NCBI GenBank assembly: GCA_022316685.1
Contig: JAKJHU010000023.1
Span: forward strand, 4,234,692-4,298,691
Direction of reading: 5' to 3'
DNA from: Progne subis subis
Lineage: Eukaryota > Chordata > Aves > Passeriformes > Hirundinidae
Length of the DNA stretch: 64,000 nt
Shown here: positions 23,322 to 34,352 of the stretch, piece after piece
Layout of the letters: every line of letters starts with the position of its first letter
Numbering within the stretch: the first letter of the stretch is position 1
Notes under the pieces: model-generated
What the model was told of the DNA's origin: nothing
What the model saw: the letters and a program-made list of their open reading frames with translations, nothing else
Databases searched by the model: none
Position numbers and translations under genes: made by a program

Positions 23322-26300
23322 TACACTTTTATTTTTTAAATTTTTTTTTTCCTATTCTGATTGTGATTTTTCCCATAGACCATTACATACAAATTCTACA
23401 ACCTGAGGAGCATCTGCAAATCTCAAAGATGGCAGTGATGGGAGACTTTGAAAAGGAAATATAGTATTTTTTTTTCTTATTTGAAAATTATTCAATGTAC
23501 CTCATGGACAAACTGTAAATAAGTTTTGCTTAACACAGTGGAGTAAGGAAAACTAGAACAAAAACCTGAAGTATAAACATTTCCTTCCAAATTAAATATA
23601 AATACTTCACACCTGATCTCTCAAATGCTGAACATCCTTCCATCACACAGAATGCTTCAGGTACCTGCAGGGTACCTGAAGGATTCCTCTCTATACCATT
23701 TTTGCGCCCATCACCAACTTTTTTTTTAAATTTATTTTTTCTTAAGAAAATGTGCAAATTTTTTGTACAGATACAAAATTGTAAATTTAATATCTTCAAC
23801 TGCAGTTTTAAAAATATTCCTTTTGTATCTCAGCAGGCTGACAGTAGTGTTTCATGTATTTGCACATCTTTGCAGACCTTTACGTGTTATTTCTCATTAT
23901 CCACTCATAAAACAGAAATGCATAAATGATTAAATGAAAGGAGAACAACTCAAATTCATGTCATTATCACAAATTATTGTCAGTATTGTAAAGGGAATAA
24001 TGATGAGAAAAAGAAGAAAAAGCAAAGAACAGACCTAATAAACTGTACTCTATTTCTGGTTCATTTGTGTATAGTAAAAAAAAGTAAAACATACATTTGA
24101 TATCACATATTTTTTTATTTGGTAAAGATCATAATTCTTGAAAGTATTTTAACTTACTAAGTTGAAAACTTTATTTATGTGTTTTCACTGTTTTTCTATT
24201 AAAAAAATTATGCATATTTTGATCTTCAATTGGAAATAAAATAGAGGTTGGAAAAGACACTTAATCTAGGCAATTATTGAATTATAGTTAAATCAGAAAG
24301 TAAAGAGCCATGCACTTTTTTCCAAAAATCTCAGAGCAATAAAGATTGGCAAAAGGTAGGTTCAAGTCGGAATCATAGAAAGTAGTCCTTAGTACTTGTG
24401 TTCAGCTCCCTTTTTCCATTTCAGCTTTAAAAAAAAAAATAATTAAATTTTTAATCTGCTGTAAGAATGTTAATTGTTTTTATCTCATGAGGGCTGAATG
24501 ACTTTGGATATAGAAGCATCTATCTGCAGGGTGAGTAAACAGCAGCTAATAAGTAATCATTATTATATTTGGATTTCATTTAAAGTTTTTTGTTTGTTTT
24601 CTTTATGTCTCTAAAGGGTGGAAAAGGAACACCTGCCTAGGAAGAAGCATTCAGAGCAAATTTCTCTCAACTGCTTCTTTAAAAATTCTCTACTTCATTC
24701 TGAAAACATTGTTACGGGGCGTTGTCATGCTAAGATGTTTCAGAGCTGTAAACTGGGAAGAGATCACATCACAGAATTTTGCTTTATTTCTCTGAGTCTT
24801 CATTCTCTTAACAGAAAATGTTTTCATTATGTATACAAAAGTAATTGCTAAAATTATGTTACCACATTTTGCATCTGTACTCAATCTGTCTGAGATGGAC
24901 TTAATCTTCCCTACAGCAGCCCTTAGAGTGCTGTGCTTTACATTGTTGGCTAGAAAGGTACTGATAACACACAAGAGCTTAGGCTGCTGCATTAGAAAAA
25001 TGTCCTAAATTTGGGTATTTTTATTGCTAATGTATTAATGTAACCTGTCTCAGATCAGTTACCAACCTTTGGGTGTGATATTGATGATGGCTTCCTTTGC
25101 TCTTTTTATTAGCAAGCAAATAAAAAAATCCCCAAAAATCAAAATGAACACAAAACCAACAAAGAAAAGACCCAACAAGAATGAGTCCAAGTCCAGTGTT
25201 ACCATACATCCCTAGTCCCAAGACACTCTTAGTCACGTCTGGAAGGGTGTTTAAGATTCTGTACAGACATCACCTCATTGACTAAGGAAAATTTCAAGCT
25301 TCAGCAAACCAATGGGGAACTCAGTCAAGAGGTGGTAGTGCTAGCTGGGAATGTCCTTTTCCTAAACATGAATTCTGTGATTTTCCATAATTAATGTACA
25401 TGCGATCTTAGCTTACAATTATAAAATTCCCACTATATTTTTAGATTTCTTAAAACCTTTGAATACTTGCTCTCTTATAAACACACACATAACTCTTTCT
25501 AAGAGTGATTCCTTGCTTGATATTGATAGGAGTCAATATTAGGCTTGATGATTGTAAGGATTTTGTTGCAAACATATCTGAAAGCAAACTGAGAAGGCTG
25601 TGTTCCCTCCAGCAATTTCTTAGCAGCCTTTTATGTGAAATATGTAGCGGATGAGTAAGGAACCAACTGACTACATGTGGAGAATATGGAAGCTGCAAAC
25701 TACAAGGAGATCTGCAAAGCAGTTCCACACCATTAAGAATCTGACCACTGAGATTATCAGGTATATAAAAATGAAGATGTTCTGGTCTGTCATAAAGACA
25801 GACACACATAGGCCTTTAGGACAAAGGTATATAGAATAGAATAGAAAGATTGTCAGGATATTCTACAGAACTGAAAGAATCACAAAGTGACAGATTACAC
25901 TTCAAGTACAATAGCTTAAAAATATAGTTGAACCCAAACAGGACTCTCTACAATTTCTCAATAAATTGCTAGTCTAATTATATATAAGATAGTATGAGCT
26001 AATACACTTTTATCGCACTTAGCAATGAAAATTCAGCATTCAAATGTTAACTGCTCTAATGCTGCATTTAGATTGTCCTTTAAAATCCATTTCCTACAGC
26101 ATTGATTTTACAACTAATAATTTTTTTCTCTCTTGTTACCAGCTCACCACAATTAGAAGCAATAGAAATAAAAGTGAAAATTAAATGTAAATGTTGAAGC
26201 AGTGCTTTGCTGCCAACACTCATGCTAAAAACGCTAATTTACTAGCTGTTACCTTGATAAATAATTATTTGTGCATAATCAAACAGTATCTTAGGATGTT

Positions 26301-26610
26301 GCAAGGGGTAGCAAATATTCTAAGTTTCCTGAGCATTCAGTTTCAATGTCTGAAAAATATAAATCAATCTCAGGCCTACTTTGCAAGGTGGGAAAATAAA
26401 CAACCTGGCATCAGATTCTCCTGTCTGAACAGAGATTTTATAGAGATGATCTCAGAAACTACAGAAAGATACCCTGTCCTCAGCATTAAAGTGTCCCATA
26501 AGCCATTGGACTACAGAGGTACTTCAATGACTTGTTTGTACTGCAGTGACTCCCTGTGGTCTAAGTCACAGCAAAGCCACAGCACTGAACAGCCATTAAC
26601 ATTTAACTAA
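23322..26610. other. Unassigned noncoding sequence with a hairpin
   Basis: AT-rich sequence without a recognised gene. A 37-bp hairpin lies at 23650-23686 (listed separately). 'aggttggaaaagacacttaatcta' at about 24244 may be a scrap of CR1 3' end but is too short to annotate. A 139-codon plus-strand frame at 26191-26610 has no recognised family and is probably chance. Confidence 0.55.
23650..23686. repeat. Near-perfect inverted repeat (hairpin)
   Basis: The arms 23655-23665 (cttcaggtacc) and 23671-23681 are exact reverse complements around the 5-base spacer tgcag. Beyond one G/G mismatch the arms continue for four more pairs (gaat/attc), giving 15 of 16 pairs in all. A cruciform or RNA hairpin is possible. 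No precursor-microRNA-like length is present. Confidence 0.9.
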
Positions 26611-26750
26611 AACCTATTGTTTGATTTTGACTACAATAGAGTTAATTTTCTTTCTAGTAGTTTGTATGGGGCTATGGTTTGGGTTTGTGACAAAAACAGT
26701 GTTGGGACCACAGGGGTGTTTTTTCTTATTTCTGAGCAATGCACATATAG
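26611..26750 (+). mobile_element. 5' fragment of an old avian ERV LTR (dispersed family, copy 4)
   Basis: The segment contains the beginning of the family seen at 18782: 'aatagagttaattttctttc', 'tagtagtttgtatggggcta', 'ggtttgggtttgtgacaaaa', 'acagtgttgggaccacaggg' and 'ctgagcaatgcac'. The remaining three-quarters of the LTR is missing. It is a decayed, truncated relic. Confidence 0.7.
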
Positions 26751-28724
26751 AGTAAAATATGGAGAGAAATAACAGAAAAAAAAAATGCATATGGACATTT
26801 TTCAGTGTAAAGTTTAAGTCCTTTTACAGAAAAATGTCACCAAAGAACAATGTAAAACATGACTTGTTTTTAACTTTGCAAATGTTTTGTTCTTTCAGAA
26901 CGCACACCCATCTCTCTCTGCATTTAGGATGCAAAATGCAGAAAAGAATATGTACAAGGTAGAATGCTAACAATAATATCCTGTTAATTTCTAACCCTTT
27001 TCAAGGTTATTACATATGCTTTGGTTGTCTGAAATATGTGAGCATGAAAGCAGGAAGGAAAGAACAGGGTTTATTTTTGGTATATACAGGGCTAATAACA
27101 TGCTGCCAAATGTTTAAGTTTTAAGGACATGACGGTGTTACATGCCTATGTTTTAAAGATCCATCAGAAAATGCTCTGTGATAGACAGAAACTGATTGCA
27201 TTTGTCTTTTTTGTGTTAAAGGTGTTGACCTACTGAAAGGCTTTTTTATTGCCTTTTTTTTCTTGTTGATGGGGAGTTTGTAGTATGCTTGCTACATCAG
27301 TAGACAAGTTCCCTATTGAATTTGTTTTGTGATTATTGCTGGAGCAGACAGAAGCCTTTTTTTTGTTCTTCCTAGCAGAAAATTAAACAATGTCATAATT
27401 TTGAATGGGTATGAACTGACGTTTTCCCAGTGCTTTTAGAATGTAATCATTTAGGCAAAAAAATTGCTAACATTTTTCATAAAATTTACTAAAACAAAAT
27501 TGCACTGAAATATTGGAAGTGGATTCTACGTATCAATAAATACACATCTAGCAAGAAAAATATTAATTCAAAAATAAATTTATGTTTTACTACCTATACC
27601 CCTATTCACTGTAATGACAGAAAAGTGAGTTATTTATATACTTTTTATGTTTTGTCTATATATATCTGTCAGACTTTTTCTTGCAGTTTCTGCACCAAGC
27701 CATTATTGCTTGGCTAATTTCTTGCAGGTGTCACAGAAACATTAATGAATGAACTCCCATTTGGAGTCTGGATGTCCTGTTATATAGAGATAATTATTTT
27801 TTAAAATACAAAATTGATGAAATATTTCTAATTTGTTTTCTGTTCAGTTTTCTGAGTCAAATGCTAAAATCATCATACCCACTTCAGATACCTGCACTTT
27901 CTCACTTAGCCTAAATTTTCACTGTCAAGGTCTCCTGAATGGACTTGGAGTTGCTAGTATTAAAGCACCAGCACAACTTTCCATCCACTAGTTTATAGTT
28001 TTGACCTATAATGAACAATTGGACTGACCAGGAAGGTAATGGTATAAATGGAATTGAACATGCCAGGCAAAGACTCAGACAAGAAAAAGACACAAAATCA
28101 AACTGGTGAACATTTAGAAGGACAAGCCTGAGTACTGGAGAACAAAAGGAATTGTATTGAAAATAAATCTGATCAGAAGCGACAGGCTGAGACTCTGTTG
28201 TGGAAAGTAGGAAGTTTGGAAGAAGAAACTGAAAGACAGAAGCAATCTTGGAGGATGGCAAAATAATCCAACAAGCCAATCAACCAAATAAAACCCCAAA
28301 AGCATCATAAAAGAATTCATAACAAAATTGTGGTCAGGAGGTCATAAAATTAGCATCTGTTTAATCCTTTATTAAACCTGACCCAAGTGAAAGAGACTCT
28401 AGAAGATAGATTCTGACATCCGGTCAATACCATGCTAATTGCATACACATCCATCAGATTTCATTGTGTGATGTTTTCTTCTGTATTGTAACTTTCTAAT
28501 ATACTGTTTATCATACAAAATTTAACTTTTGTTTTAGATTAGAAATATTAAAGTACAAGTTCTTACAGTTCTTTCCTGTTGTTATCCAAATACACTGAAG
28601 CATTTCGACTACTCTTTCTTATGTGTGGAACACTTGTGTGTCTTTAAGAATTTAAATTTATGAAGAAACCTCTCACACAGGGTTTTGTATAAACCAGTTC
28701 CTTTAAGTTCCTTAACCACTTATC
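26751..28724. other. Unassigned noncoding sequence
   Basis: AT-rich, no recognised repeat. A 122-codon minus-strand frame at 27911-28279 is rich in Ser/Leu/Phe with no recognised domain or splice context. No gene is supported. Confidence 0.6.
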
Positions 28725-28925
28725 ATGGAATCATAGAATCATCTGGGTTAGATGGGACCTTAAAGATCATCAAGTTCCAACCCCATTGCCATGGACAGAG
28801 ACATCTTCCAGTAGGTCAGGTTGCTCAAAATCCCATCCAATCTAGCCTTGAAAATTTCCAAGGATCTCCATGCATTCTTTGTAAATTTTCGTCACAAGAA
28901 GTGGAAATTTTTTCCTTTCTCTCCT
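28725..28925 (-). mobile_element. CR1 LINE, 3' end, minus orientation
   Basis: It begins 'ggaatcatagaatcat', the complement of the CR1 terminal repeat, and continues with 'tgggttagatgggacctta', 'aagatcatcaagttcc', 'aaccccattgccatgg', 'acatcttccagtaggtcagg' and 'tagccttgaaaatttccaag'. The distal half (after about 28870) is poorly preserved. It is 5'-truncated and noncoding. Confidence 0.9.
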
Positions 28926-29619
28926 GAGTAGATGGTGTACAAAAAGGAAGGCATGTCAAGATATTTTGTTTTCTCCTTCTGGGATGTAGACTTGTTCTAT
29001 TTTGTATAGAGTTGCTTATTTTTTTGTTTTTCTTCAGCTAAAATTTTGGGACATCAATATACATGCAGTATCTAGAACTTGAAGAATGGTTATAAACTGT
29101 CGACATTTTCTTACTTCTTTGTTTTGGAGAAAATATCTCATTTACTTGGATTTTTACCCTGAAATAGATTCTTCAAACAACTCACATAGAAGAAAGGAAA
29201 TTGTATTTTACATTTGATATGTAAACTTGGAGAGGACTTGGACGAAAAATTTCTGCAAAATAATTTGAACACTTTTGAGTACATAAAGAAATTTGGAGAC
29301 AATGGAACCCCCACAGAGAAAGACAAAAGAGTTTAGTATTTACAAGAGAAGTTCAACAAAGCATGGAGAGTGTTCAGAGGGACCCATATTCTTATTATGA
29401 TTGTTTGGATGAGAAGAAAAGGAAGAGATTGAAAGAAAGGGAAGGAAAAGAGGGAGGGAGAGAGACAGAAGTGACAGCTCTTGAAAATTGCAGTTGATTT
29501 CATTCAATAAAGGCAAAAGAGCACCAGGGTCATTATGCATGGTCCAAACAGGGTCACATAGTGCATGTCCAGCAGAGGGAGATTTATTCGACCTACAGAA
29601 TTAGTTACTAAAATCTCCC

Positions 29620-29623
<4 letters not shown>

Positions 29624-29661
<38 letters not shown>
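29624..29661. repeat. Poly-A tract (38 A)
   Basis: Uninterrupted homopolymer with no recognisable retrocopy upstream. Confidence 0.95.
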
Positions 29662-29663
<2 letters not shown>

Positions 29664-30951
29664 TAGTGTGTTTGCATATGTTAGGATGCCCTTGAATTCA
29701 GTAATTCAGTCAGCTGTGACAGCTTTTCAAGATCCATCCAGCTGTGAATGGCAAAAAGGCAGATTTTGATTCTAGTGTATAATTTTGGATCTCCTTTGGA
29801 GTTTTACCCATCCTCAGTCTGGAATAACACCATATAGTATAACATAAGGTTTTTTGCCGCAATCCATGTCAAATTTTATTACAGTAAGAGAAAAAATAAA
29901 CTATGATGAATATTAATAACATTCTGTGGTGAAGAATGTGAAACATTCACCCTATTATAATTAAACCCAGTTAATTATTTTGTTTATTTTTAACAGAAAA
30001 CCTTCCTCCTTCTGGGAAGAAGATTGCTTTAACTAGAATAATGAAGTATTTTCTGTATTCACAGAAAAACATGGAAATTGGTGAGGCTCTACAGAAACTG
30101 AGGCTACAGGCCAAACTCCTGCTCCTTGGTCTGAGTGATAAATTGGTCTGAACAAAACTAAATCTCACACTTTTTCTTTCCTATTATTTCTTTGCTGTGC
30201 TGTCATTACACAAATATTAATGGGAATGGAGGACAATATTAAAACAATTTCTATTTTATTTACAATTTATTTACAGAAATACATTTAAATAAAGTATTTA
30301 AATAAATATATTAAATCATTAAACTGAAGAAGAAATTTAAATGCTTTGGTTAGATGGATTTTTATGATAAATGTGCAAATGAAAAAAATATTTTTTGTTG
30401 GGATGAATATGTAAAGCCTTGAAGAATAACTCATTACTTAAAGGCAAATAAATGTATCTTTTATCTTGTAATTCAACTCAGAATAACGATTTTCAGTTAG
30501 CTGTTCTGAGGTAGTTTCTTTATATGAACCTTTAATAAGCTGGAAAAATGTGGTTTTGTGCAAGTGACTCACAGGGCTTTCTTTGAAATAGAAACAAAAA
30601 AAAATCTCTGAGTTGTGTGATAGCATCAAGGGGCAACTTTCCTTGCTTTAGAGAATAATGTATTCAAGATTAATAGCAACAACTTAGCAGAATATAAGCA
30701 ACTTGGCTTCTTGATAAGGACCATGTAAAAGTCCTCTTCTTAGGATAGCAACCACTCTTCCTCACCTAGAAAAGACTCCCCATGTAAACCACTTGTATTC
30801 TCCACAGTAAAGGCTCCCTTTATGACAATTAAAGCATTTTTGTCTGTCCTCCTCAGCCGCTTCCTTCTTACCATTCTCTAGGTAGATCTTCCAACCAACC
30901 TCACAGGAAAAAATAAACTTTTTTTAGTAAGAGACTTCTAGAATTTTTTCT

Positions 30952-30954
<3 letters not shown>

Positions 30955-30989
<35 letters not shown>
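30955..30989. repeat. Poly-T tract (35 T)
   Basis: Uninterrupted homopolymer with no recognisable minus-strand retrocopy downstream. Confidence 0.95.
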
Positions 30990-30992
<3 letters not shown>

Positions 30993-33799
30993 TCTATGTA
31001 AATGGCAGATTTAAAAACACAGTGACCCATTAAAAAATCACAATTAAACAGCTTAAGGCAGTATTTCAGCTTCAAGGTTTTTTATGACTACTGCTCTAAA
31101 AAGTTGAAGAGTAAGCATGAAAAGAGATTGAAGGTTAAAGAATGACATTGCTTAACAATCTGCTGTGAAAAATACCTTAATCCTTGAGGCAGCATCTCTC
31201 TGTGCTGTGAAGGCCAGTGTGAGGACCTCTGTACCCAGTGAGCCCCAGGGTAAAATTACATGAAGCAGATGAAGGCATCACTTAGAGAGACTTGGGTTGG
31301 GACAAAGAAAGGATCGTGGCATGTGGGGCTACACAGAGTCCAGCGGTGCATTGCTGTTACTGATTAAAGTGGTAAATAATGAGCTCAAAATGTTTTGAGC
31401 AGCTGTTGGTGTCAGAGATCAGATTCATCCTCAGCAGGAAAGAATGGAGATAACAGAGTTTAAAATGCTCTGGAACAGACCAGAGTCCCAAAGGATTACG
31501 CCCTAAATGTTCTTGAACTGCAGTCTAGTTTGTGCTGGTTTGTTATGGTTTTGGTTAGACTTGATTTCAAAAACATGTTAATTATTTACAGACACAGTTT
31601 GTGTAAATACTGTGGAGATTATGGTGTTTTTATTAATCTACTTGCTTCAATTCAATCTCTGTTATCTGTCCTGTGGTTTTGGCCATGAACATAATAATTA
31701 AACACAAATTCAAGAACAGATTCATGGGATACGAAAACAGGCCTCTGACCTCAGGTTGTTTATTGGGGAACCAATCTGTTAAATAAAATGGGGGCATTTG
31801 CCCAAGGGTCATCAACACAATTAACATGACAGACTACTGAGCTGTCATGGAGAGAAGCATGGTAAAGATAAAATGCCATTCTGAGCAATATTTCTGCTAT
31901 TCTTTGGATCATTTACAAGCCGTTGTTTTATTATGCATTTGCATGCAGGTCACTTTTATAAAAAGAAGCATCACTTACGTGTTTCTGCTGGCCTGCCAGT
32001 GCCTTTTGAATTTATCAATCATGTGTTGCCATCTCTTCTCCAGAGATATAATTGGAAATAATTTGTAAGCTGGGTGGAAGGAAAAGTAGAAATTCAGGTG
32101 TGAACTTTCTCTCTGAGAAAACACTCCAAGCTTTCACATATGCTGCTGAAATCTTAGTTATCCCTACCTCATCTGGATTTCTCTGTAGCACAGTACAAGG
32201 AAGGAGTTGGGACATTATGATGGCAAAGCTGATATTTCTAATTTTAGCTGGGTTAAGATGGATTTAGAAAAAGAAATGGGGGAAAAAATGGAGACAGCCA
32301 AAGTTAGCTGTTATTTAAGTGTTTATTTTCCATAATAAGCATCTTGAAATTATGTAATTCTGTCAAAATTGCTGGTATTTTTAAAGGCCTAAAATATTTA
32401 TTCTGTGCCCTAGAATTGTAAGTTGGTATCCAGTTGTTAATTGAGCAAAGGGAAAAAAACCACAATATTTGCTGGAGCTATAATTATTCTTCAACTTTTC
32501 TTGGGATCTGCAATCCTGCAATCTCTTTCACTCTTACATTTAACAATTTTCTGTTCTTGAATAATTTGCTACTATTTTCCAAAAAGTCTATGGAAACTTT
32601 GAATATTAAACTTTAAATAATTCACTGCTGTGAAATATTTGATGAATGCTGACATAGTACATAAAATTGCTGGCTATTGTTTTAGCTTTGTTTGAAAATC
32701 AGTTTCTAGTAGCAATGCAATTGTGAATTCAGTTTTTATTTTCTTGGTTATTATTTTGTAGCTAAATGTCACATTTTCTTTCTGAACATTTCTGGCATAG
32801 GAAAGAATTCCTTATTGTCAGAGCATAGCCACTCTGCCAACATGCATTAGAGTGAAGAGTTTTATACTTTATTCAAGCGCTTGTTAAACTTCTTACAAGG
32901 GAGACTTTTTGCTGCATTTGGGTAGTAGAATGTGGTATGATGTGCATGTTGTAAAAGAAATTTATCAATGGCCTTTTCTGATTGCAAAAAACATGGATTT
33001 TCAGCGTTTATAAGTCCACATATAACCACTGTCATCACTAATTTTACCTTGACTTATAGTGAACAAAGATCTGATTCGAGGGAACTAAAAGGTGTCTATG
33101 CTATACAAGACTCAGACAAGTCACTGATAGGTAACAGCATTTCTTTTTGATCTTGTGTCCATTTCGGAACTTCTTGCAGTAAAAAAAAAATACTTTTAAT
33201 AATAAGAACATATTTTAATACTAATTAAAATGAATTAATTAGTTGTAAATCTTTATTAATTCAAATTTGAAATTAAGAAAAATGCTTTATTTTCCTCAAA
33301 TCACAATATTTACATCCAAGAAAAAAAAAGAGTTCTCAGTGATTTTTTTTTTTTTTTTTAAAGTCTAGCAATTGATCAAATTTTGGAAACTTCCCTGGAA
33401 TTTGTCAGATGAGATAATTTCTGTTAGTGCTGCCTTCTAAAGGACTTTTTCTTTAAAATATTACTCTGCAAAATTCTTAATATATCATGGTTATTTCACC
33501 TGGACTTTATTTTTTGATTCAAGCTTGACTGTAGGACATTATTCCTGAACTTAGAAACCTAGGTGGTTTAAGAACTACTATTTATGAGAAGAGGGAAAAA
33601 AATGAGTTATCAGGGAGTATGTGGACAAAAATATGAAATAATGGAAATTTTTTTATTTAATTACTCATTTATTGCTATTCACTTACAGTTCTGTATCACA
33701 CCATGCAAAGGAGGAAAAAAGTCTTAAAGTGAAAATTTCACCTTGTATTTTCCTCATTTTGCTTCAACTATCAATATGCATTCTTAACTTAATCAAGTT

Positions 33800-34352
33800 T
33801 GTCATGGCTTAATTTGAGCCAGCAATGAATTACAGCTGGGGAGGTGGATTGGCGAAAAAAAAGTCAAATTCATGGCTTGATATAAGAATGGTTAATAATC
33901 TTCTAAAAATAAAATTATAATGTTCTAACTAATGATAAAAACAACAAAACCCCCAACAAAATAACAAAATAACAATAGCAATAATACAAATTGTAATGAA
34001 AAGGTGGTGATGGTGAATAAACACCAAGAGAAACAGCTGCTAACCACTTGCTGACCAATCCCCAGCCCATCTCTGACCACCCCCAGACAATCCTGCCAGT
34101 GTGCAGGTGAGCATGATGTTCTGTGGTGTGGAATGTCCCTTTGACTAGCTCAGGTTCCCTGTCCTGGCTATGCTGTGTCCTGATTTCTTGTGTACCTGCA
34201 TGGGCAGAGCATGGGACACTGAGAAGTCCTTGACTAAGAGTAAGAATTTCTCAGCAACAACTAAAGTATCAGTGGGTTATCAGTGGGTTATTAATTGTGT
34301 TAAGTTCAAGACACAGCACTGTACCAGCTACTAAAAAGAAACTAGGAAGAAG
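33800..34352 (-). mobile_element. Old avian ERV LTR (dispersed family, copy 5), minus orientation
   Basis: The plus strand shows the reverse-complement order: 'tgtcatggcttaatttgagc', 'agccagcaatgaatta', 'atggcttgatataagaatgg', an A-rich 'aacaatagcaataata' section, 'gctgaccaatccccagccca', 'gagcatgatgttctgtggtg', 'tggaatgtccctttgactag', 'agcatgggacactgagaagt', 'ccttgactaagagtaagaat', 'tcagcaacaactaaagtatc' and 'gtaccagctactaaaaagaa' at the LTR 5' end. Inside it 'atcagtgggtt' is tandemly duplicated near 34268. It is highly diverged; the left and right limits are approximate. No gag, pol or env sequence is present. Confidence 0.85.

Larger units (their letters stand above)
28926..33799. other. 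Unassigned noncoding sequence with two long homopolymers
   Basis: A 38-A run (29624-29661) and a 35-T run (30955-30989) are the only clear repeats. A less AT-rich stretch lies at about 31180-31500. I recognise no exon, RNA gene or mobile element. Short frames (60-73 codons) at 31633-32267 are unremarkable. Confidence 0.55.

Noticed and set aside
24240..24280. Possible CR1 3' tail ('aggttggaaaagacactt')
   Set aside because: Too short and without the next CR1 blocks; could be coincidence.
26191..26610. 139-codon plus-strand frame as a possible exon or gene
   Set aside because: No recognised family, no convincing splice sites considered together with neighbours, AT-driven composition, and it ends directly before an LTR fragment.
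29535..29580. Possible CR1 fragment ('aaacagggtcacatagtgca')
   Set aside because: A single weak block with no supporting neighbouring CR1 sequence.
31535..31600. Possible further copy of the dispersed LTR family ('gctggtttgttatggttttgg')
   Set aside because: Only a few bases resemble the LTR 5' end and none of the following ordered blocks are present.
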